Part shown: positions 45,949 to 55,837 of the stretch, one piece after another | Position numbering within the stretch: the stretch's first letter is position 1 | Layout of the letters: the number at the start of each line of letters is the position of its first letter | Origin: Helianthus annuus | Lineage: Eukaryota; Streptophyta; Magnoliopsida; Asterales; Asteraceae | Direction: 5' to 3' | Assembly (NCBI RefSeq): GCF_002127325.2 | Contig: NC_035447.2 | Location: 28,703,249-28,767,248, forward strand | DNA length: 64,000 bases | Made by a program: the position numbers and the translations under genes | The notes under the pieces: model-generated | What the model was told of the DNA's origin: nothing | Seen by the model: the letters and a program-made list of their open reading frames with translations, nothing else | Databases searched by the model: none

Positions 45949-46936
45949 AAGGCATCAACTTCCGTTTTCCGTCGTTCACAATTCAATCTCAAATCACAAT
46001 TTCTGTAGGAAAGTTATAATACTCGGGTATTATACCCCTCATTAGCGAAGTTCTGCTCTGTTGTAAGTATTATAACCCCTGGATACATATTAGATACGCT
46101 GCCCGATTGATCTAGGGTTCCGTAATGGCTGTCGTGGTTCTGCCCGACGTAGTCGTTGGAATGCCGTCTCGGGGAGGGTATTACTAATGTTAAAATGGGT
46201 TATTATACTAACACATGTGCTTTTGTGTAAATTATAGATTGTCACCAGGAAACCTTACGAAAAACCTAAAACAGCAATGTGAGTTTATCCGCTTTTTGTT
46301 AATAGTTTTTACAAAACCTTAACTATTTTACAATGCAATTTAGCAGTGATTGAGTCTTTGTAATTCTACAATTACTGCTGGTATGTTGGGGTTTTGTATA
46401 CAAAATGTGAGTAACGTTACCATTGGACAAAGAGTTAGCCAATGTGTAATATGACCCTCTAGTCAGACTTGACACTACTGGATGAGTAATTGGGTAGATA
46501 TAAACATTGTAATCGCCCTCAATACTGTTAAGTGATATTAAATGTTCTTGATTAAACTGGGATTCACTCACCAGTATTTCCCACTGACAAAATATTTTTA
46601 AAACGCGTTTCAGGTAACAAAATGTGAAAGCCAATTAGAAGCCAGCTGGACAGCACTGAAGGCTTGGAAAAGTGGCTATAAAAGTTACCTAAATAAAGAA
46701 GGCGTTTTAATTAAATAAAAATGGGATTTATTCCTATAGACTTATTGTAATAAGAAACTTGGGTTTTACCCCATTGTTTAATATTATAAAAAGGTGGTTT
46801 TTACTCTGATAAACATTTACTAACTACGGTCCCGATGAAAAATTCCGCTGCCAAATTAGACAAAACCAGATACCACCGAAACTGGCTCGCGGCCGCCCAT
46901 TCCCGGGAATCAGGGATCGGGGGCTGTGACAGAAGG

Positions 46937-46948
46937 TGGTATCAGAGC
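46937..46948 (+). other. Primer binding site for initiator tRNA-Met (family A, plus copy)
   Basis: TGGTATCAGAGC begins five bases after the LTR end at 46931. Confidence 0.92.
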
Positions 46949-47080
46949 TATGCCACTGATTCAGCCACAAAAGTGTTCTGCTGACATCAAAATTCAAAGT
47001 GTTAGGAAATAAATTACAAAAATACGTGCATAATTGTATTTTCTTGTTATGTGTTATCTGACTATCTGTTAGTTTACAGT

Positions 47081-47947
47081 ATGAGCGACGAAGGACCATC
47101 TGACGCGTATCGTCAATTGTCTGGTTTGCCTAGGAGCGAAGGCACCTCCTCTTCTCAGCCCGCCCTCTCGGGGTACTCTGCTGATACGGAAGAAGGAATC
47201 TTTGTATTTAAGGCTCAGTCTGAAGAGCCATTTCCTCAGAAAAAGAGGGGATGGTTCAGTAGGGGAGCTCATGAGCGTAGAAAGCGTATGAAAAAGTGGC
47301 AGGAACAGCAAGTGTTAGCCGCAACTAAAAGAGAAACCGATGCCTATGCCCAGGATATGCTTAATAGGGGTATAGCCAATATCCATATTTTAGCAACCAC
47401 TGCAGCTGACCCAAACTTGGAACAAATGCTAGCACCCCAACCCCAACCACCAATTCCTGATCAACCCATGGAAATAAAAAACCTTGAAAACCAAATAGAA
47501 ATGCCTGATTTCAACCCGGAGGAGATACCTAGGGTACCTGCACCAAATCCCCTAGACCCAAACGATTACGACCCCTGGTGGGACGATGTTAGGGACTATG
47601 TGCAACGTTACCCAATACAGGAAAATGTGCCAATACCCAACTTAGGAGCTTACGCAGGGTTAGATCCTCAAGATCCCTATTACGTTAGTGATGCCTACAT
47701 TAGGGAGATCTTAGAGAATTCTTACTCATACCAGGCCCCTATACCTCCATACCAGGAACCCACACCCCAGATTCTGAACCCAGTCCTAGAACCTGCACCC
47801 CCAATGAGTGCAGAAAACGTACAAGAACTTAGGACTTTCGGTGAGGAAATTTTAGAAAGTAGTGAGATAATGCGACAGGTGGGAGAGCGTCTCGTATGGA
47901 AATACGACGAACGCAATATGGATTTTTGGATGAATCCATATCCCTGA
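47081..47947 (+). CDS. Extra ORF upstream of gag (family A), intact copy
   Basis: The 288-residue protein starts MSDEGPSDAYRQLSGL. It shares with the copy at 3069-3761 the SADTEEGIFVFKAQS block, the basic KKRGWFSRGAHERRKRMKK patch, a Pro/Asn-rich middle, DPWWDDVRDY, and NVQELRTFGEEIL..IMRQVGERLVWKYDE at the end. The last part is probably helical and ends WMNPYP. ATG 47081 is chosen because the minus copy has its ATG at the same place. It lies between primer site and gag, 284 bases before the gag ATG. The function is unknown; it has no protease or polymerase signature. This copy has no internal stop, unlike its gag neighbour. Confidence 0.8.
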   Translation: MSDEGPSDAYRQLSGLPRSEGTSSSQPALSGYSADTEEGIFVFKAQSEEPFPQKKRGWFSRGAHERRKRMKKWQEQQVLAATKRETDAYAQDMLNRGIANIHILATTAADPNLEQMLAPQPQPPIPDQPMEIKNLENQIEMPDFNPEEIPRVPAPNPLDPNDYDPWWDDVRDYVQRYPIQENVPIPNLGAYAGLDPQDPYYVSDAYIREILENSYSYQAPIPPYQEPTPQILNPVLEPAPPMSAENVQELRTFGEEILESSEIMRQVGERLVWKYDERNMDFWMNPYP

Positions 47948-48230
47948 ATGTGATGGTGGGAACGGTAGTAATAATAATATAATATAATAATAATATATGT
48001 GTGTATGTGTTAGAAAAAAAAACTACGGATGCATACTACTAGAATTGTAGCTTTACATTTCAGTCGGTATTGTAATTTCAAATTCAGTACTGGTGTGTAA
48101 TGATGCATACTATATGAATAGAGTAAAAGTCGCAATGCTTGACGCTTTTGACCAAAAGTGCTTGTCATGTGATTGGCTATATTCAAATATTATTTGTGAT
48201 ATTAATATGTGGTAAATGTTTAAAATTTAG

Positions 48231-48854
48231 ATGCCCGACGAGGGAAATCAAGATAATCTGAATAACGATAACCAGAGTAACATTAACGTGGTTAATGAGA
48301 ATCCAAACAACAATGGAAACCAAATGGATAATAGTGTCGTTCAGCACATAGTGGCATAAGGAATCATAGATGCAATGCCATTTATTATTCAAACGGTTCA
48401 AGAAGCGAATAATAAAAGTAAGCATAGCAGTAAGCGACCAAGTGAACCGGAACACAACGTGAACAATGGACCCTTGCTTCAAGCACCCATTCTTAAAAGA
48501 AGAAGAACCATGCCATATGGTTGTTCTTACAAAGAATTCTGGTCATGCAAACCAATAGAATTCTCGGGCAATGAAGGACCCATTGCAGCCCTACGCTGGT
48601 TAGAGAAAACAGAGGCTGTTCTAAAGATAAGCAAATGTGCTGAAGAAGATAAGATAATGTTTGCTTCGAATCTGTTTAAAAATGCAGTCTTAGAATGGTG
48701 GAACACTATCCTCCAGTCAAGAGGAAGTGATAGGATATATAACATGGAATGGGAGGAATTCAAAAATATGGTAGAAAGGAAATTCTGCCCTCCCAATGAA
48801 AAAGAACAGATAGCAAATAAGTTTCTGAATCTTAGAATGACCGGGGTAGACAGT
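48231..48854 (+). pseudogene. Gag N-terminal half of family-A element, with stop, cut by LTR
   Basis: It starts MPDEGNQDNLNNDNQSN and aligns with the gag at 2364-2762. An in-frame TAA at about 48357 replaces the Gln codon that the other copy has in IVAQGI. The frame continues through KRRRTMPYGCSYKEF, EFSGNEG, LEWWNTIL and MEWEEFKNMVERKFCPP. It is cut at 48854 by a minus-strand LTR piece beginning TGTCACACCCCG. Confidence 0.87.
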
Positions 48855-49481
48855 TGTCACACCCCGATATTTCCACGTTTCACCGGTGGGCCCGGTGGGG
48901 GATTATCGTGACGTAGTTGGTAACATTATAGTCAAACAACACAATATTAAATATGCACAACGGAAGCAAAAGATATATATATTTCAACTTTAATAAATTG
49001 TAATATCGAGTATCACAACAGTTGAAAGTAATCCACAGGGGGATCAAAATAAATAGGAAACATTGTTCAACAGTTTTGACATCCAAGCTTGCGAGACTTA
49101 TTGTGGACGCTAGGAGAAAGCCAGCCTAGTTCGCGTAGTACCTGCACTTAACCTTTTTGGGAAAATACGTCAGTTTACACTGGTAAATACATTCAACCGA
49201 CTCATTTTGAAAAGTTTAATAAAATTGATTTGAATGCACGAGGCACAAACTTTTTATAACTTGGGATAATTATTTGAAGATAATCCTGTAAAAGAATTAC
49301 ATGTTTCTTATGCGTTCAGTAGCCCGATCCGTAGACCGAGTTAAAGATCAATGGACACACCACATTATTTTTTTTATGCACTGACGGGTGTACGCCTACA
49401 CCCCGTGCTCAGGTCGTGGCCATCTCGTAAGATGATGCTAAGGATATCCAGGACATGGTCATTAACCCCCCAAAGGCTTTA
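48855..49481 (-). mobile_element. 3' end of a family-B LTR in minus orientation
   Basis: Its 627 bp are an inverted, diverged copy of the last about 660 bp of the LTR at 49482-52843. Shared landmarks are GTGTACGCCTACACCC, ACGTCAGTTTACACTGGTAAATACATT and the terminal CGGGGTGTGACA. It is interrupted at 49481 by the plus-strand family-B element. Its remaining part should lie beyond the right edge of the window. ACAGT at 48850-48854 may be one half of its TSD. Confidence 0.82.
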
Positions 49482-52400
49482 TGTAACACCTCGAAATTTT
49501 GAGTCCAATAATGTGTTAACACGTGTCATGAGATTACACGTGGCATTAAATATTAAATAAAGGACTAAAGTTGACAAACCTTGAAAGTATGTAAATTCGA
49601 GGGTTATAAATGTCAACAAAGGGTAAATATACTGTATAGTAACCCTAAACGATGCTCGTACCTTCAAACGAATAAATCATGGATCGTACGGAGCGAAACG
49701 CGGAAGAAAGTGAGAGATTACAAGCTACAGGGGTTAGCTGTGTCAACATGTTTAATTATACCTCTGAGTGACCCTTTGACGAACCCGAGGCTTTGTAACA
49801 GTAAAATACGCTCACTAGAATATACTACGCAAATCTCGCGAAGTTCCGTTTTAAAACGAGAAAGTTATGATCAAATTCGTATGCGAGGGGTTAAAAGCGT
49901 CAACAATAAAAGTTAAGGCTTTTCGGATACTAATTAAACTAACCAGGGACTTAACAGTGCGGGTAAAAGGCACGAGGCCCTTAACTGTAATTAACCGAGG
50001 GCCAAATCGCAAAGTTACCCCTTCGAAACCGAAAGGTCAGGTTAATGATTACAAAAGATTTGGTTAATGATTACAAAAGATTTAAAAATCTTGAAAATCA
50101 AGTCTAATGCGGGTCGCGTTAAGGTTATACATGATTTAATGCGGGCCGCGAGCCAGGTGAAGATACGTTTTCTGACATTAGGTTCCATGCGGCTCGCGTG
50201 TGAGTTGCTTGATCCTAATGCGGGCCGCGTACAAGTCCCAGATGCAGAAACTTTGGACAGACTTGTTGTTTGAAGTTGTGAACGATCATTTGAGCAATAA
50301 GTGAAGCATGGGCGCCCTCTACATGACCCCTAGAACCCAGGGCCACCTGCTGAACATCCATGCTCCATGGAAGGGTGATGTGTAATGATCTTGACTCCAT
50401 TTTTTCACTATAAAAGGCACCTCATTGTGCATAAGTGAAACACACCTCAAAACTTGCCTTCTGATCATTTCTAGAGCTCTCAAGCATTCCTCTATCATTC
50501 TAACTCGTGCACCAAGCTTCTGTAAGTATGCCAACCCTTTTGTGGCTTAGTTATTGCTTAGTTTAACTTAAAAGTCAATCCGTCGTAATTAACGATTGAC
50601 TTTGCGATAAATCACGAATGGTCCAGTGGTTTGTCGAATCAAAGATAGTTATATGTTGGTAATCATGTGGGCTTTAAACCCCTAAAAGGGCACCCTCTGA
50701 TTCCCACTCTAACTAGTCCAAATGTCGAGTCAAACGTGCTTAGAAAAAATCAACAGAAATGTCATTTTGCGATTTCTTGCATAATCTGCAATGTAGATGA
50801 TATGTAACCTGTTTGAACACTCATAAAATATGATAATAAGTATATAAACTAGTCTAAGCTTGTTTGATCCGACCATTTTCTGCTTTGACCCGGTTCGGAG
50901 CCAAAAGTCGCAAAAGTTTGACTTTTGCATTGACTTCAGTTCTGACCCGTTAAAGTTTGATTTAGATTTGCCTTAGGACTCTCTTAGGACCAGGTTACAT
51001 GATGGTATAACCCTTTGTGACCGGTTCGTTGTTTGTCCGAGTCTTTTACACATTTCCGTTAAATGCTTAAAAGTTGACCGTAACGCCCTTTTTAAATTAA
51101 AACGAGTATTTAGGACACGTGAACGGATCATAACCTTGGTTACTGGTTTCTAAGCATGTCCCTAAAATTTCACGTCAATCCGCGGTCCAGAATGAGAGTT
51201 ATGCTAAATAGCGCAAATTACGAAACTTTAGTAATTTAATAGCGCAATTAGCATAACGCCTATCTAAACCCGGATTTCGACACCAAACCTTTTACTCACT
51301 GATGTAAAATAATATTTTGGAATTTTTAAAGATTTTTAATTATTTTTTACCTGCTCATAACCTGCGGTTATGGCAACGGTTCGGTAAATACCGAATATAC
51401 CCTTTTCGGCTATAACTTGAGTTCTACAAGGTCTTTTGACCCGATTCCAGTTACTACTGATTTTAAATAATAAATAAAGTATTTTAGACTTTATAAACTG
51501 TTCGGGAAACTCAAATTTCCTGTAGAACTCGGAAACCTCTTTTATAATCTTTAAAAAGACCGAAATACCCCTACGGGGCATAAAATGAACTTAAACTCGT
51601 TACGGGCATTATGGAAGGTATCCTACTGATACCACAACCTCTTTAAAGCATATTGACTTAGGAAAACAGTGTAGGACTCTTACGGTTACCCGTTGCGCCT
51701 TTCGCGCGCACGGTTCGGCTTATGTAACTAGTTTACATAAATTAGCCGAAACGGGTCAAACCATATTGTTTTGACCCCAAAATCCAGAGTATGATTATTA
51801 TACCCATATAAAACAAGTCTTCAAACTTGTCGGGTCAAAATCACACTCCATTCCCGGTTTTCGCCTTTCCCGCGATTAACCGTAACTATCCATTGAAACT
51901 GACCGGTCTAAGCTACGGCTAAATTAAAGACCCGTTAGGATTCTAATAGGTTATTTTTAAACCTTCGTTCCAGAATAGGAGACCAGTAAAAGCTATCCGC
52001 AATTTATTTCAATTTAGGAATTATACTTGCAAAGGTAAATACTTTTAACTTATTTTCCGTTATACGGGCTTGGGTTACGGTATTTAAAATACCGCTTGGT
52101 CGGGCAATTGACCCCAACTCATTAGTAGTTGGGTATTATCAATGTGACCCGTTTAAAAACTTCTTTTGTTGACTTTACGCCTTTGGGGGCTTAATGACCA
52201 TGTCCCGGATATCCTTGGCAGCATTTACGAATGGCCACGACCTCGACATTCGGGTGTAGGCGTACACCCGACATTATGTCTATGACTATAAAAGTGTAGC
52301 CGTTGGTTTACCCGCCACGGTTTTATGCTATGTGGTGTGTCTATTAAACTTTAACCCGGCACGACCCGGGCGACCGAACGCATAGTAACATGTAATTCTT

Positions 52401-52843
52401 TACAAGATTTGATTATAAATTATCCCAAGTTATAAAGAGTTTGTGCCTTGAGCATTTAAACCAATTTTATTAAACATTTTACAAAAGTGTCAGTTGAATG
52501 TATTTACCAGTGTAAACTGACGTATTTTCCCCAAAAAGACTAAATGCAGGTACTAGGCGTAATTGGCTGGGATTTCTCCTTAGCATCATTAGAAGTCTCG
52601 CAAGCTTAAGATGCCTGAAGTCTGTTGAACAATACTTTTATTATTTATTATTTTGATCCCCTGTGGATTTTATTTCAACAATGGTGACACTTCGATATTA
52701 CACTTAACGTTGAAATATATTATCTTTATGCTTCCGCTGTGCATTCATATATATTGTGTGGTTTGACTATAATGTTGCCAACTACGTCACGGTAATCCCC
52801 CACTGGGCCCACCGGTGAGACACGTGGAAATCGGGGTGTGACA
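49482..52843 (+). mobile_element. 5' LTR of family-B gypsy element, 3362 bp
   Basis: It starts TGTAACACCTCG and ends CGGGGTGTGACA, followed by the primer site. Four GCGGGCCGCG-type phrases (50109-50118, 50141-50150, 50189-50198, 50220-50229) precede a TATA box at 50408-50417. No coding region; short frames at 49581-50273 and elsewhere have no motifs. Confidence 0.9.
50408..50417 (+). promoter_or_regulatory. TATA box of family-B LTR
   Basis: CTATAAAAGG lies downstream of the four GC-rich phrases, in the arrangement seen in family A. Confidence 0.7.
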
Positions 52844-52846
52844 GGT

Positions 52847-52858
52847 TGGTATCAGAGC
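52847..52858 (+). other. Primer binding site for initiator tRNA-Met (family B)
   Basis: TGGTATCAGAGC begins three bases after the LTR end at 52843. Confidence 0.92.
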
Positions 52859-53017
52859 CAACATTGAGTGAATTGAACACTATCCTAATGTGTTTAACCT
52901 CAATGACATAATTGCACATACTTGAGTCTAGACAAGAACATAGGACAAATTCGAATTGTTATTCCAGTTTGTCTTTTTATTGTTTATTGTTATTTAAAGT
53001 TTTGAAAGCAGGAAATT

Positions 53018-54169
53018 ATGCCACCTGCAATCAGACGAGGAAGAGGAGGAAGAGGCAAAGGGACGATCATTACTCACAATGATCACGAGGCTGGACCTTC
53101 GAACATGCGAGCTCCTTCCAGTACAAGGAGTGAAGAACCACAAAGACGAAGAAGAAACCTCTTTGAACCTGCGAGACATTCTACCTCGCATAGCTCAACA
53201 CCCTCATACCGTCATTCGTTTGGACCAGATTCGGAAAACAATCCCAATAACCCTCAACCATCCTTTATACCTCTTCAGCGATCTGCTTCACACCGTTCTT
53301 ATGGCGATCCATCACCTTTCTTCATAGGACAGTTTAACCCGGCGGATTATGTCCAGGAGCCAATAGGGTATAACCCTTTAGGACCAGAGGATCACTTTTC
53401 TGAAGATAATGCAGTGGATATGGACGAGGATACAGACCCCGTCGAGCCTGCAAGGGGTACTTCCAACCATCCGATCGAGATTTCTGATGGGCCATCCTTC
53501 CATGGGACACCCTATCAAGGTCCCGATAGTTACCAGGCGAGGTTTGACCAATGTAATTGGTACTTTACACCTTCACATCATTACTCGCCTCATGATCAAC
53601 AGCAACAACAGGATCCTTCTGAGGATTCGCGGTTCGTGGCCGTTACGCCACCACCACCGCCACCGGTTCAACCAGTAATTCCAGATCCGCCAAGGCGTAG
53701 AAGATCAGGAGCACGAATGTCTACCCGAGGAGGGGAATTTCATTTCAGCACCCCTCGCCACTCGAGTGCTAGTCACTTTCCGTCAGTACCTGAAGAAGAA
53801 CCACAATTAGGGGAACCTTCTGGTCACCCTGTAGAGGTGAATTCTGCACCAGTTGCACCACCTCCGCCACCATTCGGATATGACAATCCGATACCAGCGT
53901 ACGGCGCTTCCACGGCATACAATCCGTTTGAGCAGCCGACTCATACGCACTACAACTATAACTATGATGCTTACCCATATGTGATAACGGCTAATTATAA
54001 TGCCCTCCATGGAACCTCTTGGAGAGCAGATTACTCAGCTCATGGGTATCCAATACCCTCTAGACCTCCGGTCCCGCAACCGTCGCAGCAGCCACGTTTT
54101 TCTCCACCGGAGCAAGAAGAAATACTCCACCGTTTAAACCGTGTGGAACGAGACTTCGAACTTGAGTGA
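53018..54169 (+). CDS. Extra ORF upstream of gag (family B), Pro-rich protein of unknown function
   Basis: The 383-residue protein starts MPPAIRRGRGGRGKG, a Gly/Arg-rich basic N-terminus. Next are a Ser/Pro-rich part, an acidic stretch (VDMDEDTDPVEP), several poly-Pro runs (TPPPPPPVQP, APPPPPFGYD), Tyr/Asn-rich sequence and a C-terminal charged helix EILHRLNRVERDFELE. It occupies the same slot as the family-A extra ORF (primer site to gag) but shares no clear sequence with it. It is predicted to be mostly disordered; RNA or capsid binding is only a guess from composition. The frame is open throughout, so it may be under selection within the element. Confidence 0.7.
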   Translation: MPPAIRRGRGGRGKGTIITHNDHEAGPSNMRAPSSTRSEEPQRRRRNLFEPARHSTSHSSTPSYRHSFGPDSENNPNNPQPSFIPLQRSASHRSYGDPSPFFIGQFNPADYVQEPIGYNPLGPEDHFSEDNAVDMDEDTDPVEPARGTSNHPIEISDGPSFHGTPYQGPDSYQARFDQCNWYFTPSHHYSPHDQQQQQDPSEDSRFVAVTPPPPPPVQPVIPDPPRRRRSGARMSTRGGEFHFSTPRHSSASHFPSVPEEEPQLGEPSGHPVEVNSAPVAPPPPPFGYDNPIPAYGASTAYNPFEQPTHTHYNYNYDAYPYVITANYNALHGTSWRADYSAHGYPIPSRPPVPQPSQQPRFSPPEQEEILHRLNRVERDFELE

Positions 54170-54806
54170 AAGAGTAATCGCGGATTTCTCAAAGGCTTAG
54201 CAAACCTACTGAAGGGAAGGAAGAAACGAGACCATTAGTCTCCTTATGTAATGTTGTATTTGCAATTTAGTCCCTGCGTGGACATTTATCGTATTTCAGT
54301 CCCTACGTGGACTTATCTTTATAGTCCCTGTGCGGACATCTATCTTGTATTTGATCCCTGCGTGGATATGTTTTGTTATAAACCTCTGCGTAGGTAGTTA
54401 CTTATTTAAAAAGTCCCGTTTAGGGCAGCGTGTAATCGTATTTGAAGTTTATGGAATGTTATGTTATAAATTTCATTTTTGTTATTACTATATGTGAAAT
54501 AAATCAAAAATCATTCCTCTTAAATTTAAATCTGCCTAAATAAAGAATCTTAAGAGTGAAACCTAGCCAGGTGTCTTTATAAGATCCGACCAAGATGGTA
54601 AGACCTGATTAAAAGATTCAGATTTCTTGTTAACCTCTGTAATCATGTTAACGTTCATGGCAGATGTGATTCGCTAAAAATCGCACGCGTCATTCTTATA
54701 CAAGAATCCTTCTAAGGATTCCAAAGCCCAAATAAATGATTTATAAATCATGGGTTAAATCATCAATAAAGATGATCATTTATTAAAACATCCATTAGCG
54801 ATGTAG
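54170..54806 (+). other. Family-B internal spacer with degenerate repeat, gag missing
   Basis: At 54268-54395 a phrase GTCCCTGCGTGGAC is repeated four to five times at about 25-30 bp. The rest is A-rich and ends with imperfect inverted phrases (TGATTTATAAATCATG, AATCATCAATAAAGATGATC). Gag of family B would follow but the Tat element is inserted at 54807. Confidence 0.55.
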
Positions 54807-55528
54807 TGCCTGTTTTGGTCAAAAATCACACAAGGATAATGTAACCAAACTTTATGTAAACGGGGTATGATGCTTGGTTAGCTATGAAAGTAAAGGATCA
54901 CTTCCGTGATAAAGATACAAAGACACAGTGATTTATACGAGGAAAAAGCCCTTGATCAATGTATGATCTCCGGCATAAAAAACCTCGGGTGATGGCAACT
55001 ACCGATCACCAATTTCAATATAATAAAAATGTAGTTACAACTTCGGATGATAATGAGCTGAGTACAAGGATCACTGAGTGTCTAAGTGTTGAGAGTTGTG
55101 TCGTATGTTGTGTGTGTTCTTCCGAATGAGGAAGATGGGTACTTATACATGTGTAGGTAACTTATTTTAGGTAGATAGACCACTAATCAGCTCATTACCC
55201 CTTTAGAAATAAAGATAATCTAGCCTAAATTGCTGCCCTTAGATCAAGCCATGTTTCCATATCCGGCACAACGTTCATCTTCAATTCAGCTCTTGCCATA
55301 TTTGTAAAAGCGCGTCCCTGGATCATGATATGTAGGGCATATCCTGCTAGATATTCCTGCAAAATAATATTGTAGTAATCGAAAATGACCGTTAGTACTA
55401 GGATCACCTCAATGTCCCGTGATCCTGATCCTGAGGTCCGGCTGAGGATCACTGCTTGCCAAAGAAATAAGGATCACTGGTTAGGATCACGTATAAGGAT
55501 CATTCATAGTAAAAATCCAGCCCTAACA
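54807..55528 (-). repeat. 3' LTR of Tat element, 722 bp
   Basis: On the minus strand it starts TGTTAGGGCTGG right after the polypurine tract and ends ACCAAAACAGGCA at the insertion site. AGGATCAC phrases recur in it. There is no coding region. Confidence 0.85.
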
Positions 55529-55541
55529 ATTGCCCCCAAAA
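55529..55541 (-). other. Polypurine tract of Tat element
   Basis: The minus strand reads TTTTGGGGGCAAT immediately before the LTR start. Confidence 0.8.
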
Positions 55542-55684
55542 TATAAGGAGTTAAATGTAAATGGATGAGTTATATTTTGTTTTGAGCTTATCTCTAACGG
55601 ACGATTCCGATTTACTAGCCGTTGCACATGGACTAGCCGTTATGATATTTACGTCACTGATGTGACAATCCCTGCGAATCATCA

Positions 55685-55694
55685 TTATAAATAG
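55685..55694 (+). promoter_or_regulatory. TATA box for the antisense gene in the Tat element
   Basis: TTATAAATAG on the plus strand lies about 150 bp before the ATG at 55838, outside the LTR. A possible 5'-UTR splice donor (CAG followed by GTATCA) lies at 55768-55776. Confidence 0.6.
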
Positions 55695-55837
55695 GAGATA
55701 GGGTTAGGATCACTTTGTATTTAAATTCGAAGTATCTCCCTTTATAATCGTCACCGAAGGCTTTGATCAGGTATCATTCTCCTCTTTCTCTTCTTTGCTC
55801 TGTTCTTTCGTGCTTTTACTCTGTTTTCATCTCGAAT

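Larger units (their letters stand above)
45492..46931 (+). mobile_element. Family-A gypsy LTR shared by two units
   Basis: A polypurine tract (CAGGGTCGGGAGGA, ending 45491) directly precedes TATAACAATCC. The right end GGGGGCTGTGACA is followed by the primer site at 46937. The 3' end of a pol lies left of it and the 5' end of a gag unit right of it, so the same LTR closes one unit and opens the next. Five GCGGGCCGCG-type phrases lie at 45656-45919, just upstream of the TATA box at 45939. Confidence 0.85.

Noticed and set aside
47069..47311. Minus-strand frame opposite the family-A extra ORF
   Set aside because: It is a shadow; conservation between the two copies follows the other strand.
49581..50273. 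Chain of short plus-strand frames in family-B LTR
   Set aside because: They lie upstream of the LTR TATA box, have no motif, and are interrupted repeatedly.
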